From Eleginops maclovinus (lineage: Eukaryota; Chordata; Actinopteri; Perciformes; Eleginopidae), in NCBI RefSeq assembly GCF_036324505.1, contig NC_086352.1, forward strand, positions 30,088,312 to 30,152,311: a DNA stretch of 64,000 bases, given 5' to 3'. Position 1 is the stretch's first letter. Every line of letters begins with the position of its first letter. The position numbers and the translations under genes were made by a program. The notes beneath the pieces are model-generated. The model was not told the origin of the DNA. It saw only the letters and a list, made by a program, of their open reading frames with translations, and made no database searches. This document shows positions 1-20,784 of this stretch, in pieces.

Positions 1-3000
1 GAATAACTGATTAAAGAGCCATGTTTACGCTAAGGTTGTACAGCACACTGAGGAGCTTTTCAATGAAACAAAAGTGCGAAAATGTCAACCATGAAATGAA
101 ACAATAGTTTGTAACAGTCCATTTAGGAATGATGTTTTCTCTTGAAAGACGCTTTTATTTGGTCCATACAAAGAAAAGGCCCTCAAATGTGTTACTTGTT
201 ATTTTGTGGTAAAAGTAAGGATGTGGGAAAGTAGTCCTATATTTAAAGTGATGACTTGACTCAGGTAGTTAATGATGATTCACTGTGAACTCAGTTTGAC
301 CAAAAAGTACTTTTCTTTGAGAGCTGTGACAGTGCCAAACATAAACAGAGTTGGAGAGTGTTTGTTTTATTTTCATGCTCATGCATACGTTGATTAAAAA
401 GTTTGCCATGACTCACCCCTATAGGTCTACACTTAAATCTGTGTGAGTGATCAGCATACATAGCAGGCAGTATAGAACGTAATGCTACTTATGCAACTCA
501 AGTTTGAGCCTACAGACAGTATGCATAAGGAGTAATATCAATACACATTGAAACTTTGTTATCATCCCTTTTTCTAGCTTTTTAAGAGCAACTTACCAGG
601 TGCTGGCTGTTTATTATGCAACACATCCTTATACTTCAATGATAGAATTGCATATGACTTCCAAAAGGACATATTACTGAGAGAAATGTAAATACAGGAT
701 TCAAATCAAATGAGGTTTTATCATCATACATGTTCACAGCTCAGCACACAAAGTGAAATTTAGACTCTGCCTTTTACCCATCCCAGGGCAGCTTTTGCAC
801 AGCAACCAGGGAGCAATGTGTTGGTCCAGGGCCTTGCTCAAGGGCACATTGTCGTTACATGGTTTCCAAGCCAAGTCCCTACAAGACTGAAACGCACAGT
901 TAATGTTGTGAATTAAAACAAAACTGTTGCATAGGTTTAGAATATTTAGATTTGCATTGCCATAACTACACTGTAGCGACTGTGCATCTGATAATAAAAA
1001 CCCTTGAACCCTTAAACCTTTAGATCATTGTTTGGGGAACAACAAGGATTTCTGTTACGTTAAGGTTAGTACGTTAAGTTAAATGAGTCAAAATTGACTT
1101 TTGGTTTCATGTTGGACACGATTGGCAGTCTCTCTGCTGACGGTCTTGTGTTTTCAACCAATACATCCATCCCAACCTCCTCTGCACGTGAAATATATCG
1201 CTCTTTGTGCTTCTGTCATAATGACACCCCCCACTGGATGTCATCGCCTAGCACGAAGCATTAGGCGACGACCATAAATATGCTTCATAAGACGATAGCA
1301 CAGACCTACACGGTTATTTTTGGGGGAGGATGGCCAGTGTGAGTGCTGACCGTTAACGTGTTATAATATAGAACTGTGCTCCATGGAGAAAACACACACT
1401 GTCACAAATTGCGTGGTGGCCAACAAGAGGAGGGCAACCTGCTCTGAATAAACAGAATTTATTAGCAGGAATCTAATCACGTCCTCTTATTAGCTCCACT
1501 TGGAACTTAGAAACAGGGCTAATAAGGACAAGCTTAGATAATACAACATTTGGGGAACAATACTCTTAGCTTTTGAGTTTTGTTTGCCAGAAATATCTCA
1601 CAGGATCTGTACAAGACAGAGATGTTCAAAACATTCTATGAATTCCTTTCTCTCATATTTTTTTTCCACGTTTCTTGCCAGTCAGTGCAGAAAGAGTCTC
1701 ATTGTGTTTTGTTCTGTTGAGGTCCATGGCACCTGATGTGATTTGTAATCCACAAAGAGAACTGTGAGACAATGGTTTCATTTTGCTTGGTATGATTGTC
1801 TCTGAGCTATTGTTCTGACAGCATGTAATGTTCCCTGCGTGCTTTAAACATGTTGATGCAAGACACTAGGGGGCAAAAGAGAAGAGACAATTTAGCCATC
1901 TACGGATTTCCAAGATCATGTTTTTCATTTGCGAAAAAGCAGACTGAACATCAGACCATGGCAGAGACTCGATTTTATAAATGATGCATGGGAAGTAAAT
2001 CTTAGCCCCTGCCACATGTGAGGAAACATGCAACTGAATTTGGGTTATTGCCAAGTAGGTCTACACACATACAAGGAATTTACTTTGGTGTATAACTGTT
2101 AGTATATAAACACTGTAATAGTGAATTTAAAAAAAGAGCAAATGCAAAACAATGTATACATTTGAAAACTATAACAAATAATAATAAATAAATATGCATA
2201 TGCAAGTAAAAAAAAATAGGCAACTGCTGTGAAAAAAATGGACACTATTTAAATTAAAAGTGGAAGAACTGCAGTTTTAAAGGGTTAGTATTTTTTGCTT
2301 AAATGTGCATTACTGTCAGAGAAATATGCAAACAGTTTGGAGTATTAGGATGAGTTTATATTGTTAAGTGCGCACATCATGTTATATAAAATAATGTTTC
2401 CTTATATCTAAACAAATGTATGCTCTGGCTTTTGTTCTGATATTTGCATTTCTACATGTGTATGTGTATTGAAATATTTTCTTGTAATAATGTATGTTTA
2501 ATATGTAGCCTGTGTGGTATATGAGTGTGTTTCTGAAATGATGCTTGGCTTTGGTGTGTGGGAGGATGTTAGCCGACACGCTTGCCAGAGCCCCCTCAAT
2601 CCATGTAACCTCTCACTGTTGGCCCTCAACCTCCTGGAGAATTTAATATAGAATATCTGTTCCACATTTACCGGCCAAGGACTTTAAAAAGGCTCATTAT
2701 CGCATCCTTTCTTCGGGAAAGAAAATTAGTAAAAGACCCGGGGCAAAGGATGCGTTAACACTCCCACTGAACAGATTGATCGTAAAAAGAAAAATTGTAA
2801 GTGTAAACAGTCATTACTCTGGCCGATGATTGAGTCATAATTTTCACAAGGATTTGAAAAGATATTAGGTGGAATCCAGGCATATCTAAAGTCAATCCTT
2901 GGTTACAATAAAAACAAATCTGTAAAATGGTAAACTGAGTGCTGCACACACACAAATACACACACACACCGCTAAGTGTTCACCATCAAGACCCTACATG

Positions 3001-3534
3001 TCCTGATACAGTAATTTAATATGACTTGCTGCAGGCTGTAGCTTAGTTGAAAGGAAGAGTGCTGATTTGAAAGAAAATGTCCCGTCCTGGTAGATGTGAG
3101 GAGAGCGCATGTACACTTGCAACTTGAGTTATAAGTTACTTAAAGACAGCCTGCTTTGTGACAGAGACACGGGCTGAGCTCAGCTGCTTTACATCCTTAC
3201 TTGTGAAATAAAAAATTAGAGGTGACAGATTTGGATGCTTATTTCACTGTTGCAATATGAAAAGTGATCCATCTTGACTTCAAAATCTTTCTGTACACTC
3301 CCTACTGGAAAAGTATTTAAGTATTAAAGTCTATAAATGTGTGATCTTTCTATTTCCTGTCAATTATCCTTCCAACAAAAAGAGGATTTTAAATGCTTAG
3401 TTTTTGTAAATTGCAATAATTATATACTTTAGCTGTATAATAAGCAGACAATTGGTTTTTAAAAAGATCTTAAACATTGAGGGGATTGAAGTTCTATTTT
3501 TAGCTCTTCTGTGGTCAAAGTCAACTTTATTGTC
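1..3534. other. Intergenic, AT-rich, no gene seen
   Basis: All six frames are broken by frequent stops and nothing resembles a protein family. The only structured pieces are a degenerate repeat fragment near 785-862 and a short imperfect CA stretch around 2945-2970. AT-rich low-complexity sequence (2090-2240) explains the A-runs. Conserved regulatory elements cannot be excluded without alignment. Confidence 0.6.
785..862. repeat. Degenerate dispersed fish repeat fragment
   Basis: The stretch contains 'cacagcaaccaggg' followed by 'ccttgctcaagggcac', a wording I associate with a dispersed repeat seen throughout teleost genomes. No termini or target duplications are visible, so this is only a fragment. 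Family unassigned; the call rests on recognition and not on a search. Confidence 0.35.
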
Positions 3535-3798
<264 letters not shown>

Positions 3799-3799
3799 C

Positions 3800-4426
3800 A
3801 CATGCCTAATCAACATAGACACAGATATGCTTATGCAAACATTAAGAGGCATAAATAAAAGCACAGCAGTCAATATTTCCAAACAACAGTCCCTTGAATG
3901 ATGAGAGTGTAAGAGTTCTATTTCATGGTAATAAGTTCTTACTTGCAATTAGTCCCTTAAAAATGTATGTATCGTCCATAAAATAAGAGGTACACTGTTG
4001 AAGGTTGAACAGCAAAGGTATAATTAATAACTTCAATTACCTTCTGCCGTTATGAGGGTTATTAATTTACACTGTAACTTCAAAAGCCTATTGGCCTATT
4101 GCCTGTTGTCATCAAACAATCCATTAAAACTGATTAGGCCAAAAAACAGAAGATAATATCCCATGCCTTTTCGGAATCTAAATTACTATGAACAGCATTA
4201 AATGTATCAAGTTTCCCTTTTAACGGCTTTTATTCTGCAGGGGTGTGCATCCTTGGCACGCAAACAGGGATTAGGCCTGGGTTGATGTCACGTCTAGAGC
4301 TGTAAGAGTGTGTCATTTTGCCCCAAAGAAATCGAGAGATGGAGGGATTCAGCTGGGCAACAGAATGGCCACTCATTCAGTCCAATCAGGGCGGAAAATT
4401 GAGAGACAAGAGACCCCATCCCTGCT

Positions 4427-4428
<2 letters not shown>
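3800..4428. other. Intergenic, nothing recognised
   Basis: Single-copy-looking sequence between two CA arrays. No frame has family resemblance; no terminal repeats or RNA gene signatures were seen. Confidence 0.55.

Positions 4429-4497
<69 letters not shown>
4429..4497. repeat. (AC)34 microsatellite
   Basis: A pure AC run of 69 bases. It is followed by degenerate 'catacatacatacacacacaca' type sequence to about 4550. Apparent open frames across it are low-complexity artefacts. Confidence 0.96.
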
Positions 4498-4499
<2 letters not shown>

Positions 4500-4959
4500 C
4501 AAAAACCCATACTGCCACACATACATACATACACACACACATTTGCACACTGAGCATGACTGGCTTCCTGTGGCCCTGGCAGCAGCTGAAAGTGGTCGGC
4601 GGGATCAGACGAAACGAGTCGGGCCTCTTTTGTAACAGATGACTAGAAGAGCCGTGTCACCGCTATGAAGTTACCCGCCACTCAGCTGAATGGTGAGCGG
4701 GGCTTGTCAAAGGATGAGCTCATGTGCTTGGTGGTAGCTCTTGTTGGCATTATTTACTGTTGGACTTTGGTTCCACCGACATGAAGCTTCTTTGTGGACA
4801 GCACAGATCTGAAACCAAGGCTCCTATTGTTTTTAGCCAGCAGATTCATATTGGTGCTTCTGATAATGGAATACAACTTCCACCAGTAAAGCCTGTCAAT
4901 CCCACAATAATTAAAAAACGTCTGGAAGTCTGGTTTTATTCTTACATCACAAACGTTTT

Positions 4960-5225
4960 TCACTGCAAATGGCACTCCTGCAGACTTTCTATGACTCTGT
5001 GGTAGCATCAGCCATCTTCTATGGTGTGGTCTGCTGGGGCTGCAGCATCTCGGCTGCTGACAGGAAGCGAGTGAACAGACTGATAAGGAAGGCCAGCTCT
5101 GTCCTGGGGAGTCCTCTGGACACTGGAAGTGGTTGGACACAGGAGAATGGCAGCAAAGCTGTCCTCCTGGCTGGACAATGTGTCCTACTGTGCAGCTCCT
5201 TCAGTGACAGACCATGTGAGAAAAA
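4960..5225 (+). mobile_element. LINE reverse-transcriptase C-terminal relic
   Basis: The + strand encodes the end of a non-LTR retrotransposon polymerase: LLQTFYDSVVASAIFYGVVCWG, then RKRVNRLIRKASSVLG and PLDT. After a frame change near 5138 a second frame reads MAAKLSSWLDNVSY, the expected continuation of this region in fish LINEs. The two frames and the missing upstream reverse-transcriptase core show a dead, 5'-truncated copy. The family is probably L2/CR1/Rex1-like; I cannot separate these by eye. Confidence 0.75.
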
Positions 5226-6990
5226 ACGGCATAGTGTTGTACAGTATGTCTAAAATATTTTAAAAAAGAAAAGTATAGTATTTAGAAAAACGGTATATAG
5301 TACTATGTGAAACAAATCAGGAAAATTACATAATATAATATAAGATGTAAAAAGAGTCACAAGAGACACTGTTTAGTATCAAAAATGTTATTTTGTTTAT
5401 ACTGTTTCCCGACTCAAGGAGTTGTCTACGGAAAAAAAATCATTGTAAACTACGTGCCCAGCTCCAAACGACTTTTAGACTTACTTAGCAACTAGCTGGT
5501 GAACATAGTGTAGCATTTGTAGCTACAATTAGATATTTCATCTGCAGTTGGTAGAGAGCAAAAGAGAGATTAAAAAAAAGTGATTATTGAACTCCTGTTC
5601 ATTAAGTTGACAGAAAGACACTTTAAAAATGTCAATGCTGATTTGTGACATGTTTAATAACATGGCCTAAAGTGTCGCCATTAGGCCAGCTTTTGCCAAG
5701 ACATTCATAAGATCACTTGATGCACTGCCCGAAGTGGCCATAAACGATATCCCTATTACAGGTTCTCTTTATAGTACCTCAGGTAGAACGGGAATACTTT
5801 TGCTATTGTTACTGCTGAAACTTTGAAACATTATTAGATCATGACCATCAAGAGAAAACGATGTTCGGGTTACCATTTGATGCAAAATGACTTGGTTGGT
5901 TTCTGAGAGCTGATTATGTTGAAGACAATAGGAGCCCATGACTTCTGAAAGGTGAGAGCTGACAATGGTAGCTGCTGCATCATACGGGAGTAAGGATGCT
6001 TCATTTGGTTATAAAGAATATAAAATTACACTTTTTTTTTATTTGTTAAAGAAATCTAGCTCTAGTCAGAGGGCTCTTTTGCAAAAGGAATAATGAGCCT
6101 TTGTCGCATTGATGGTTGCATTACCTCCATTAGTCAACCTCATGGAATCTTATGAGAAGACACCTCTGCTTTCACTAGATGACTTTGCTTTAGTGTGAAA
6201 TAATGAGTCTCGGTTTTCCAACTCTTTGACACTGATAATAAATCACTTTTAGCCCTAACCACATGAGGGATAATACCTCACACAATGCATGAAACACTTA
6301 AATCCTTAACGTTTCACCTCACCATATTCCCCTCAAATCTGAATTAAAATGTAACAGATTTTTTTTTAAGTGCGTTACATCTACAAAGGTGTATGCCAAA
6401 GTAATGGCTACATAGAAAAGTGTCAACATCATCTTTTAACACAGTATTTGAATGTTAATGAGTCTTTCTGTGTCCCAGGGATGGTGTTAAACTGGGAGGG
6501 AATCAGTAGAGTATTCTTAAAACTGAGGATTTTTCCGTCCAGTGTGCTTTTTACAGTTGCCTTGGCTCAGAGCATTACTGTGATTTACAGACGAATAAAA
6601 CACAGAGTACCCTTATTTCTAAAACATGACTATCAGATGTGCTCTACAGCAGAGACACAAACACTGCATACAGCAACATGGAACAGAATATCTTGTGCAG
6701 TGGTTGTCAATCACTGTGAATGCAGATCGACTTGGCATTCACGCTGAAAACAGTGCACAAAGATGTGTTGGAAGTGGCCTGCATTGTCAGCTAAAACCAA
6801 GCAGGTTGGTTTATGTAACAGATCCATTAGTTTGACTTGAAAGTCTGTAAGGTTTTCCAATTAAATGGTGAGTTTAATGAATACCAGAGGCACCATAACT
6901 AATTTATTTAGGAGCCTAAGGTCATTTACTACTACCAATATGCACTTGTGTGCATTTGTTATGGGTTTCTGTTGCTAGATTCTTCTTTTA
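5226..6990. other. Intergenic, nothing recognised
   Basis: AT-rich sequence with no frame that looks like a conserved protein and no clear repeat termini. A short run of T (6031-6040) and dispersed A-runs only. Confidence 0.5.
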
Positions 6991-6994
6991 AATG

Positions 6995-7399
6995 TATCCG
7001 AGTGTCTTGTATAGTATTACTTCCTGTCTTTAGTTTCCCTCTGATTGTGTCCACCTGCTGCCTCTGTGTTAAACCTCCCCTCCCCAGCTGTGTCTTCTCT
7101 TATGGTTACCCTTGTTTGTTTTTTGTCCTGTCTTACCTTGAGCTACTTGTGAAATCATCGTCGATGTTACCTGCCTGTTCCTGTCCGTCTTTCTGCTCCC
7201 GTTGGTGCTCCTGTTCCTGGTTTCCCCTGGATAGTGTTTCTTAGTTTTTCTTTGTTTTGTGTTTTTTTTACGTTACCCGGTATGGTCCCCCTTTTTGGAA
7301 TCAGCATTTGAATAAAGTTTGTTTTTTGTTCAAACTTTGATACCAGCCTTCCCCATCTCTGTACTGCGTTTGGGTCCTGTTTACCCCCTCCCTGACAGA
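6995..7399 (+). repeat. Retroelement 3'-UTR-like fragment
   Basis: Pyrimidine-rich sequence made of words such as 'ccacctgctgcctctgtg' and 'gcgtttgggtcctg'. It holds an AATAAA signal at about 7310 and ends at 'cctgacag'. This arrangement resembles the 3' untranslated end of fish LINE elements. No target duplication is seen. Assignment rests on recognition only. Confidence 0.45.
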
Positions 7400-9355
<1,956 letters not shown>

Positions 9356-9601
9356 CACTTCATCATTGAGGCCCTCCATCTTTTGTCCTCTCCTCTCTTC
9401 TGGCTGCATTTCCTTCTGTGTTTTTCTTTTCATTAAAAAAGCAAATTGGCTTACCCCCGCACACACCAACACACACCAGTGAGAAGAGAGGAGATGGAAA
9501 AGTCAACATCGCCGGCAATAATCCAGTGCTGTCCCCTTGGAGGACGGGTTGTCAGGGGTTTGTCTTGTCCATTGTCCAGCCATGGAGGCCAGAGATAGGA
9601 A

Positions 9602-9614
9602 GGGGGGGGGGGGG
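9602..9614. repeat. Poly-G run (13)
   Basis: A run of 13 consecutive G. Such runs are unstable and error-prone in sequencing. No functional claim. Confidence 0.9.
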
Positions 9615-11228
9615 TGTTTCCAGCTTCTAACCCCAGACAATGGGGCCCTTGGAGGGGGCCATGACTTACAAAGTACAACAAGGGCCCTGGCTCTGGTAGA
9701 AGGGATCAGAGGGGTCGTTTGACTTTACACCTCAACTTGTTTGACCCTTCTGGTCTTGGCTTTCACAAAGCAAGGACTTTTCAAGACTGCAGTCTGTAGT
9801 TGTCTCTTGAAAGTGCCCTAGGATACATTCTTGTTTAAACCAGCTTCCCATAGTTTTTTGCTTAATAAAGCAGTTTCTCAATTTTCAGTGCTGATTACAT
9901 TGCCAGCAAGCACCGTTTATCATGGAATAAATGACTTCCCTGTGGTTGAAAGTTCATCTTATGCTTTCTGTTTCCTTTCTACTTTGTGGTGCATTTTCAC
10001 AAACAACTAATACATCTTTAAAAATACATCAAAGGATGGCCCTTGCTCCCTTGGTTTTTCAGAGAAGCCACAAATTGAGATCCTCGTGCAGAAGTCAGAG
10101 GATGAGATTAACCCTAGAAAGAAATGTTCTAAATACAGCAGGCCGACATGCCTTCCCTCCGTCGCGCCCTGGTGAACCTGCTGGTTTTTATTCTCCTGGC
10201 CACTTGTATGTGTATTTTTACAAGAAATGTTTATCCTCTAAATGTCGGTTGAGCTGTAATTTTGGGTCGTCCATCCGTCTCTGCGTCTGTCTGCTGCTCT
10301 CTTGGGGAGGAAAGAGGTTGTGGCTGTTGACCACTGGCACAGACAGACGCCCAGCAGCATACTCACAAAGCTTTCCCTTTGTCCCATACAGTAACACTTG
10401 TGCATCATGCATCACCTCTGACGTTGTTAGGACACAGCTTCTGTTCGAAGAAAACTCCCACTTGTTATTGTTCCATTTCAATGTGTACTTTGAAGGATGC
10501 AATTCTAAAAATATGTATTTTAGTCCAATAAAATACAGTTGTCCTATGACGCTTGGAACATGACTCTCCTGCAGTTCATTCAAACTATTTTCAGGATCCA
10601 TCCATTGAGAAATAAAGTTGTAACAGTCACTACAGACCAAAAAATTACACATTTTAAATGAATTTTTAAGAAAAAATATATCTTTTGTATATTATCCAAG
10701 TCAATTGGTAAATAGAGTCTCAAAGTAAAGATAGAGCCAAATTAATTGTTGACATCTGCTGTTACCATAACTACATGCAAGCCTTTAACATGATAACTAA
10801 AAGTCAGTGCTTCCACCAAGCCCATATCCAAGAATTAAAAAAAAATGCTTGTACCCTCCCTGTGATTCAGATCTGCTTCAAATTTGAGAAGGGTCTCCGT
10901 TGGCTAATGCTACAACCTTCCAGCAATTTTCATAAAAATAAGGCCTGTCGTTTTTTCATAATCCTGCTGAGAAACAGACACACTAACCAGAAAACCAAAA
11001 AAGTATAACCTCCTTGGTGGCAGTAACAAAGCATACTGAAAACATAATCTTCTTTAACAGCGAAGATGTTGCAATTTTGCAGTGTATATCTCCATGGGCG
11101 TAGACATTTTTGTTTCTGATTGTAAATATAAAGTCAACAGATGTCTGTTTGATCTCCTTCAGAATTAGAGAAAGATGGCCTACATAGCTCACATGGGATT
11201 TCCAATTTGAGTTCATTAGTATCAATGA
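9615..11228. other. Intergenic with one long unexplained frame
   Basis: Contains a 210-codon open frame (9931-10563, +) with no recognisable domain; I do not call it a gene. Sequence around 10063-10171 is more GC-balanced than its surroundings and has an acceptor-like start. Nothing else is recognised. Confidence 0.45.
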
Positions 11229-11480
11229 TCTATCCATCGAGTCATTTTCTAAACCACTTATCCATTTATCTGGAGTTCACCCTGGATATCACGCTATCAT
11301 GGTGCTAAAACACCCAGCAGGTACAAATAAACACATTGACACTCATTTGCAATTTCAGATGTTCCCATTAATCCAAATACCATTGGTGACCCATTAGTTG
11401 GCGCTATTGTGTGGAGTTTGTATGTTTCCCCACATCTGCTCCTTTGGATTCTTTACTTTCCTTCCACAGTCCTTGTCAGC
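11229..11480 (-). mobile_element. Degenerate LINE/SINE-type fish repeat, antisense
   Basis: It starts with 'tatccatcgagtcattttct' and 'aaaccacttatcc', the reverse complement of the 'ggataagc...gatggatgg' tail seen at 52120-52142. Later it contains 'gtgtggagtttgtatgtt' and 'cttccacagtcc', words of a very common teleost dispersed repeat. Heavily mutated and without visible boundaries. Confidence 0.55.

Positions 11481-16781
<5,301 letters not shown>

Positions 16782-16868
<87 letters not shown>
16782..16868. repeat. (GT)43 microsatellite
   Basis: A pure GT run of 87 bases. Open frames crossing it are low-complexity artefacts. Confidence 0.97.
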
Positions 16869-16870
<2 letters not shown>

Positions 16871-18390
16871 AAGCCTGCCACATGCAGTGAAACCCCAGGC
16901 AGCACCAGACCGTATCTAATGGGAATTAAACAGAGTATTAAAACATCGGCCAGTCATCTTTCTGCACAGCCTCATCACAACAGTTGGAAACTTCCTATGC
17001 TTGGACACTGGAGAAGCAGTACGTCTAATCCAGGACTGTAAACTTCAAGTGAGAAACTCCCTCTGGAGGGAACCTTGGGATTTTAGCATTTGCAGACCAT
17101 TTACATGCAAAAACACACTACAGGAAATGGAAAACCTTAAAAACATAACAGGGCTCTTTAAAACATTTCCCCTCCACGTCTCATTGCAATTTCCTAGGTC
17201 AAATATTCTGGCAGGGTTTGTATATTTTGTGGACTGATCAGAAGAGCTAATTAAAAAACACAGTTATTCTCAGGCTTAAATAGAATAGATGCACCAATCT
17301 GGCTTGAATATTAAAAAATAATTCTGCACATGAACTTGGTCACTGATTCACTCTTCTCACATTTATGACTTTAACCTTTGTTTATTGAGCTTGTGTCAAA
17401 CCATAGTAACAAAGTGTTTTACGAGACAAATACATTGACAAAGCCAGAAGGGAGTGTCAGTAATACAGTATGTGAGCAAACTTTCCCAGTTATCTGGTTA
17501 ATAAACACTGGCTGGATCAATACTTAAGCAGCAGAGCTAAACGTAAAAACATTCAAGATAGGTATAGTTTGGTGGTGTTAAACTCCTATAGGCCTTTAAA
17601 ACCGATTTTCACGATCATCCTTCAGTTCTTAGAAACCAGCTGTCAATCAGACAGAGGCTTATTTGATGAAGTTGGAGTTTGTGTAGACAGCGTTATTATG
17701 TTTTCCTTTTACTTTCTCTAATTGTAATTCCTTTCTTGCTGGAGAACCCTTTTTCTAACTATCCCGCTCTTACTTCAAACAAACCACAAACATAAAATGA
17801 ATCTTTTGTCTCCTGAAAATATATAGAAGACACAAAAAGAAACTTGATGTAGGTTGAATCACTCGTGTTGGTAGCATCACGGATGGGTATTTTGAGTAAA
17901 TATCGCGCCTAAACTCACTTCATTCAAATGTCTTGCTTTGCAAAAAAGTGGTTGTTTCAGATCAAATGGAATGTATGAACATGGGGGTAAACTTTTTGGT
18001 TAATTTAAATACAGTTTGGCCTGGTAGCAAGAAAAGAGCAGCAGGCTTTTAATCCACCCAGAAACAACAATGAGACACATCAAAGATTCACACCGGGCAG
18101 TTAGCACCTTCACTGGCATGGGCCCATGTGATGTCATAAAAGACAGAAATCCCAGGTGCTGATGGGACAGGAAATGGTCTCTCTGGCTCTCCCCCGACTC
18201 TTGGCACCTGGTTGACAACTGATGACAGCTCCCTTTTCATGTAATCATTCCCTTGACTTCAAAGTGAAAGTTGGGGAATCCCACCCATCACACAAACACA
18301 AACACACTCGTACACAAAGCATAAAGATTTGCATTCATCTCATTGTGGTAAGGTGTGAGATGATTAGCCTGTCATTTCTTTTTGGTAAGC
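16869..18390. other. Intergenic, nothing recognised
   Basis: No frame with family resemblance and no repeat structure visible by eye. Confidence 0.5.
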
Positions 18391-18725
18391 AGAATCAGAA
18401 CCAGAATCACAAATACTTTATTTATCACAAATTGGGAAACAAATTCATTACCGCAGCAAAATACAATACAGTATGAAGCATAGCAAAAACATTGAAATAA
18501 ACATAAGAAATATACAGATAGAATAGTGCAATGTAATGTAATGTTGAATGAAAATATAATATAAATGTACAATGTAAAGTGCAAGTGTAAAGTGTGCATC
18601 TTATGTCCACTTAACAGAGAGGCTATGGAGCAGTGAGTTGTCTGCCAGCCAGAGGGGAGTTATTGTAAAGTGTTATTGCAGTGGCCAGGAATGTTCTCCT
18701 GTATCTGTCCTTGTGACAGCGGAGT
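18391..18725 (-). mobile_element. LINE 3'-end fragment, antisense
   Basis: Begins 'agaatcagaaccagaatca' followed by 'aaatactttatttatc', the reverse complement of the AATAAAGTATT...TTCTGATTCTG end of a widespread teleost LINE 3' tail. At the other end lies 'gtggccaggaatgttctcct', another word of the same untranslated region. No coding part remains. The family is not certain. Confidence 0.6.
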
Positions 18726-19794
18726 TAGGGCAATTGGAAACATTATCTAGATATCAACTTCTTAAATATGGACTCTCATGTGTGTCTTTTGTCATTATGA
18801 TCAAATTATATGAAACATGATACATTGACAGCTCATTAGGGTGTAACAAAATTAATGATTGCACAAATCTCTTAAAAGGTTTAAATAGGTATACGTATGC
18901 TTACAGTAAAATACGTTGATAGATACATACCTTTTATCATGCTAGAAACAAAGGCTTGAACTGCAAGTCCCAGTCAAAAGTCAGCAGCCCTTAATGGTTG
19001 ATGACGTGAAACTAAATAAAACAAGTGTTCTTTTATTCTGGTTTACATATCGTTTTTGATATTACAAGAAATAGCTTTTAGGAAGACTAAACCATGTGTT
19101 GAGCAAACATAATGCTATATTGGGTAATATTGGCTGGGGTTGCAGGACTTTAGATATGTTTCCTAAAATACAACAAGTAGCAAGACAGAACCATGTTAGC
19201 CATACCTGATAGAAGCCAGAATAAAATTTGTATGGTTGAAGGTTGAACTGCTTTTTAGAAAGGCTAGGTAAAAAAGACACCACCCTTTTAAAAAATAAGG
19301 AGTATTGCTCCTACTACTGTTGCACTGCTTTAGCATATGGAGAAATCCAAAACCAGACTGTCCCGCTGTGCATTGCTGAGCACATGATTTGTCAATCTCA
19401 GTTTGGGGAAGAGGGGGTTAGCCGAGTCAGTTGGCATACTTTATTTATAATTAGACATAATACTGTATGGTAATTGTCATGTTCTCCTTGACAAGAGACA
19501 GATAAGCCTGTAAACTAAGGTCAGAAACTCATTTTAGAGCCACATTACTGCAGTGTTCTCTTAAACTCTGAAGACTGATATCACAGATGCTGTTTCAGAA
19601 TTATTGATGGACCATCTGTGTGCTAAAATATCGCATTTCACCTCTTTGATGCTATTGGGGGGTATAGAGAGATGCCAAAAGGCCTGAGTACAGAAGAGAT
19701 ACTAAGAAGATGAGACTATCAGTGACAATCAGTCACTTCTGGTAACACACTCACAGAGACACCCAGTACCTGCGTGCATACACATTAACAGCAG

Positions 19795-20690
19795 TGGGAA
19801 GTTACTAAGTACATTAACTAAGGAATAATTTTGAGGTGCAGTTTACTTAAGTATTTCAATGTATGCTTCTTCTATACATCATTTTAAACAGTGATATTGC
19901 ACTTTTCACTTAAATTAAAAACAATTGGCCCACTTTAAGGGGGCATATTATGCTTTTGGTGGGTTTCCCTTTCGCGGTTTTTTTTTCTGTAAGTGTTATA
20001 GGTTTTTGTGCATTTAAATAGTCTTTAAAGGCTAAAATCACAAAGTTTCTCTCCCACACACTCCCCCCTGCCTTAAACGCCTCCATTGGACTCCTTTGTT
20101 TACTTCTGTAAAATGATGACATTACTATGTTACACTTGCACTTCTTTTGGTTAGCGCTCCGTGATAAGCTAAGGGGCGTGACATCTCTAAGCGGTTGACC
20201 ATCCTCAATGGCCAGCTAACCAATCAGGGTTCTGCTTTCACACAGAAATGGTAAAAAGAGGTGCTGCAGCACAGGCATTATGAGAAAAACAAAGCACTCT
20301 GCTCTCAAAGTAAAGGCATACAATACAAATTAATTGGAATATGAGCATAATAAGGCCCCTCTAAGTTACTTTACAGATTCAGAATATAAATCAACTAATA
20401 AATGTTACTATATTATTGTGAGTTAAGAGTAATGTATAGCGGAAAATACAAATGTGATGATCCCCGTTATTCAAACTGCAACGCTGAAGTGCACCAGGTA
20501 TTTTATGTTTGTAATATCATGAAGGTGAAATGGGACATTCTTTCTAATGAGTTCCTTTTGGGAGCTTTCCTTTTATTTTTGATGCTGATTCAATGCATGA
20601 CTTTAATTTACAACAGTATTTGTTACACTTTAGTATTGATCATTTCACTCAAAGTAGAAGTTCTGAATCCGTTTTCACTTTCAAAATTGT
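19795..20690. repeat. Old dispersed fish repeat interrupted by a MITE
   Basis: The left part (19795-19938) contains 'gtgggaagttactaagtaca' and 'gtttacttaagtatttc'. The right part (20362-20690) resumes with 'agttactttacagattcaga' and later 'gaaatgggacattct'. These are consecutive pieces of one repeat that I recognise from teleost genomes, and they are separated by the element at 19939-20361. The repeat is diverged, so it is old. Confidence 0.5.
19939..20361. mobile_element. Non-autonomous DNA transposon (MITE)
   Basis: The left end GGGGGCATATTATGCT and the right end AGCATAATAAGGCCCC form an imperfect terminal inverted repeat about 16 bases long. The inside is non-coding, with 'aaggggcgtgacat' and 'ctaaccaatcaggg', typical of a teleost MITE family. 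It splits an older repeat. Flanks are TTTAA on the left and TCTAA on the right, which would suit a diverged TTAA duplication (piggyBac-like), but that is inference. Confidence 0.65.
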
Positions 20691-20784
20691 GAGTTCATCC
20701 TTTAATTCCATGCTATCACATTCTTAAACATAGATATACAATATGTGGTTGGCTCGAACTGGATCTATTTTTATCCACATGCAG

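Noticed and set aside
4754..5140. 128-codon minus-strand frame
   Set aside because: It lies antisense to the LINE reverse-transcriptase relic and has no family resemblance.
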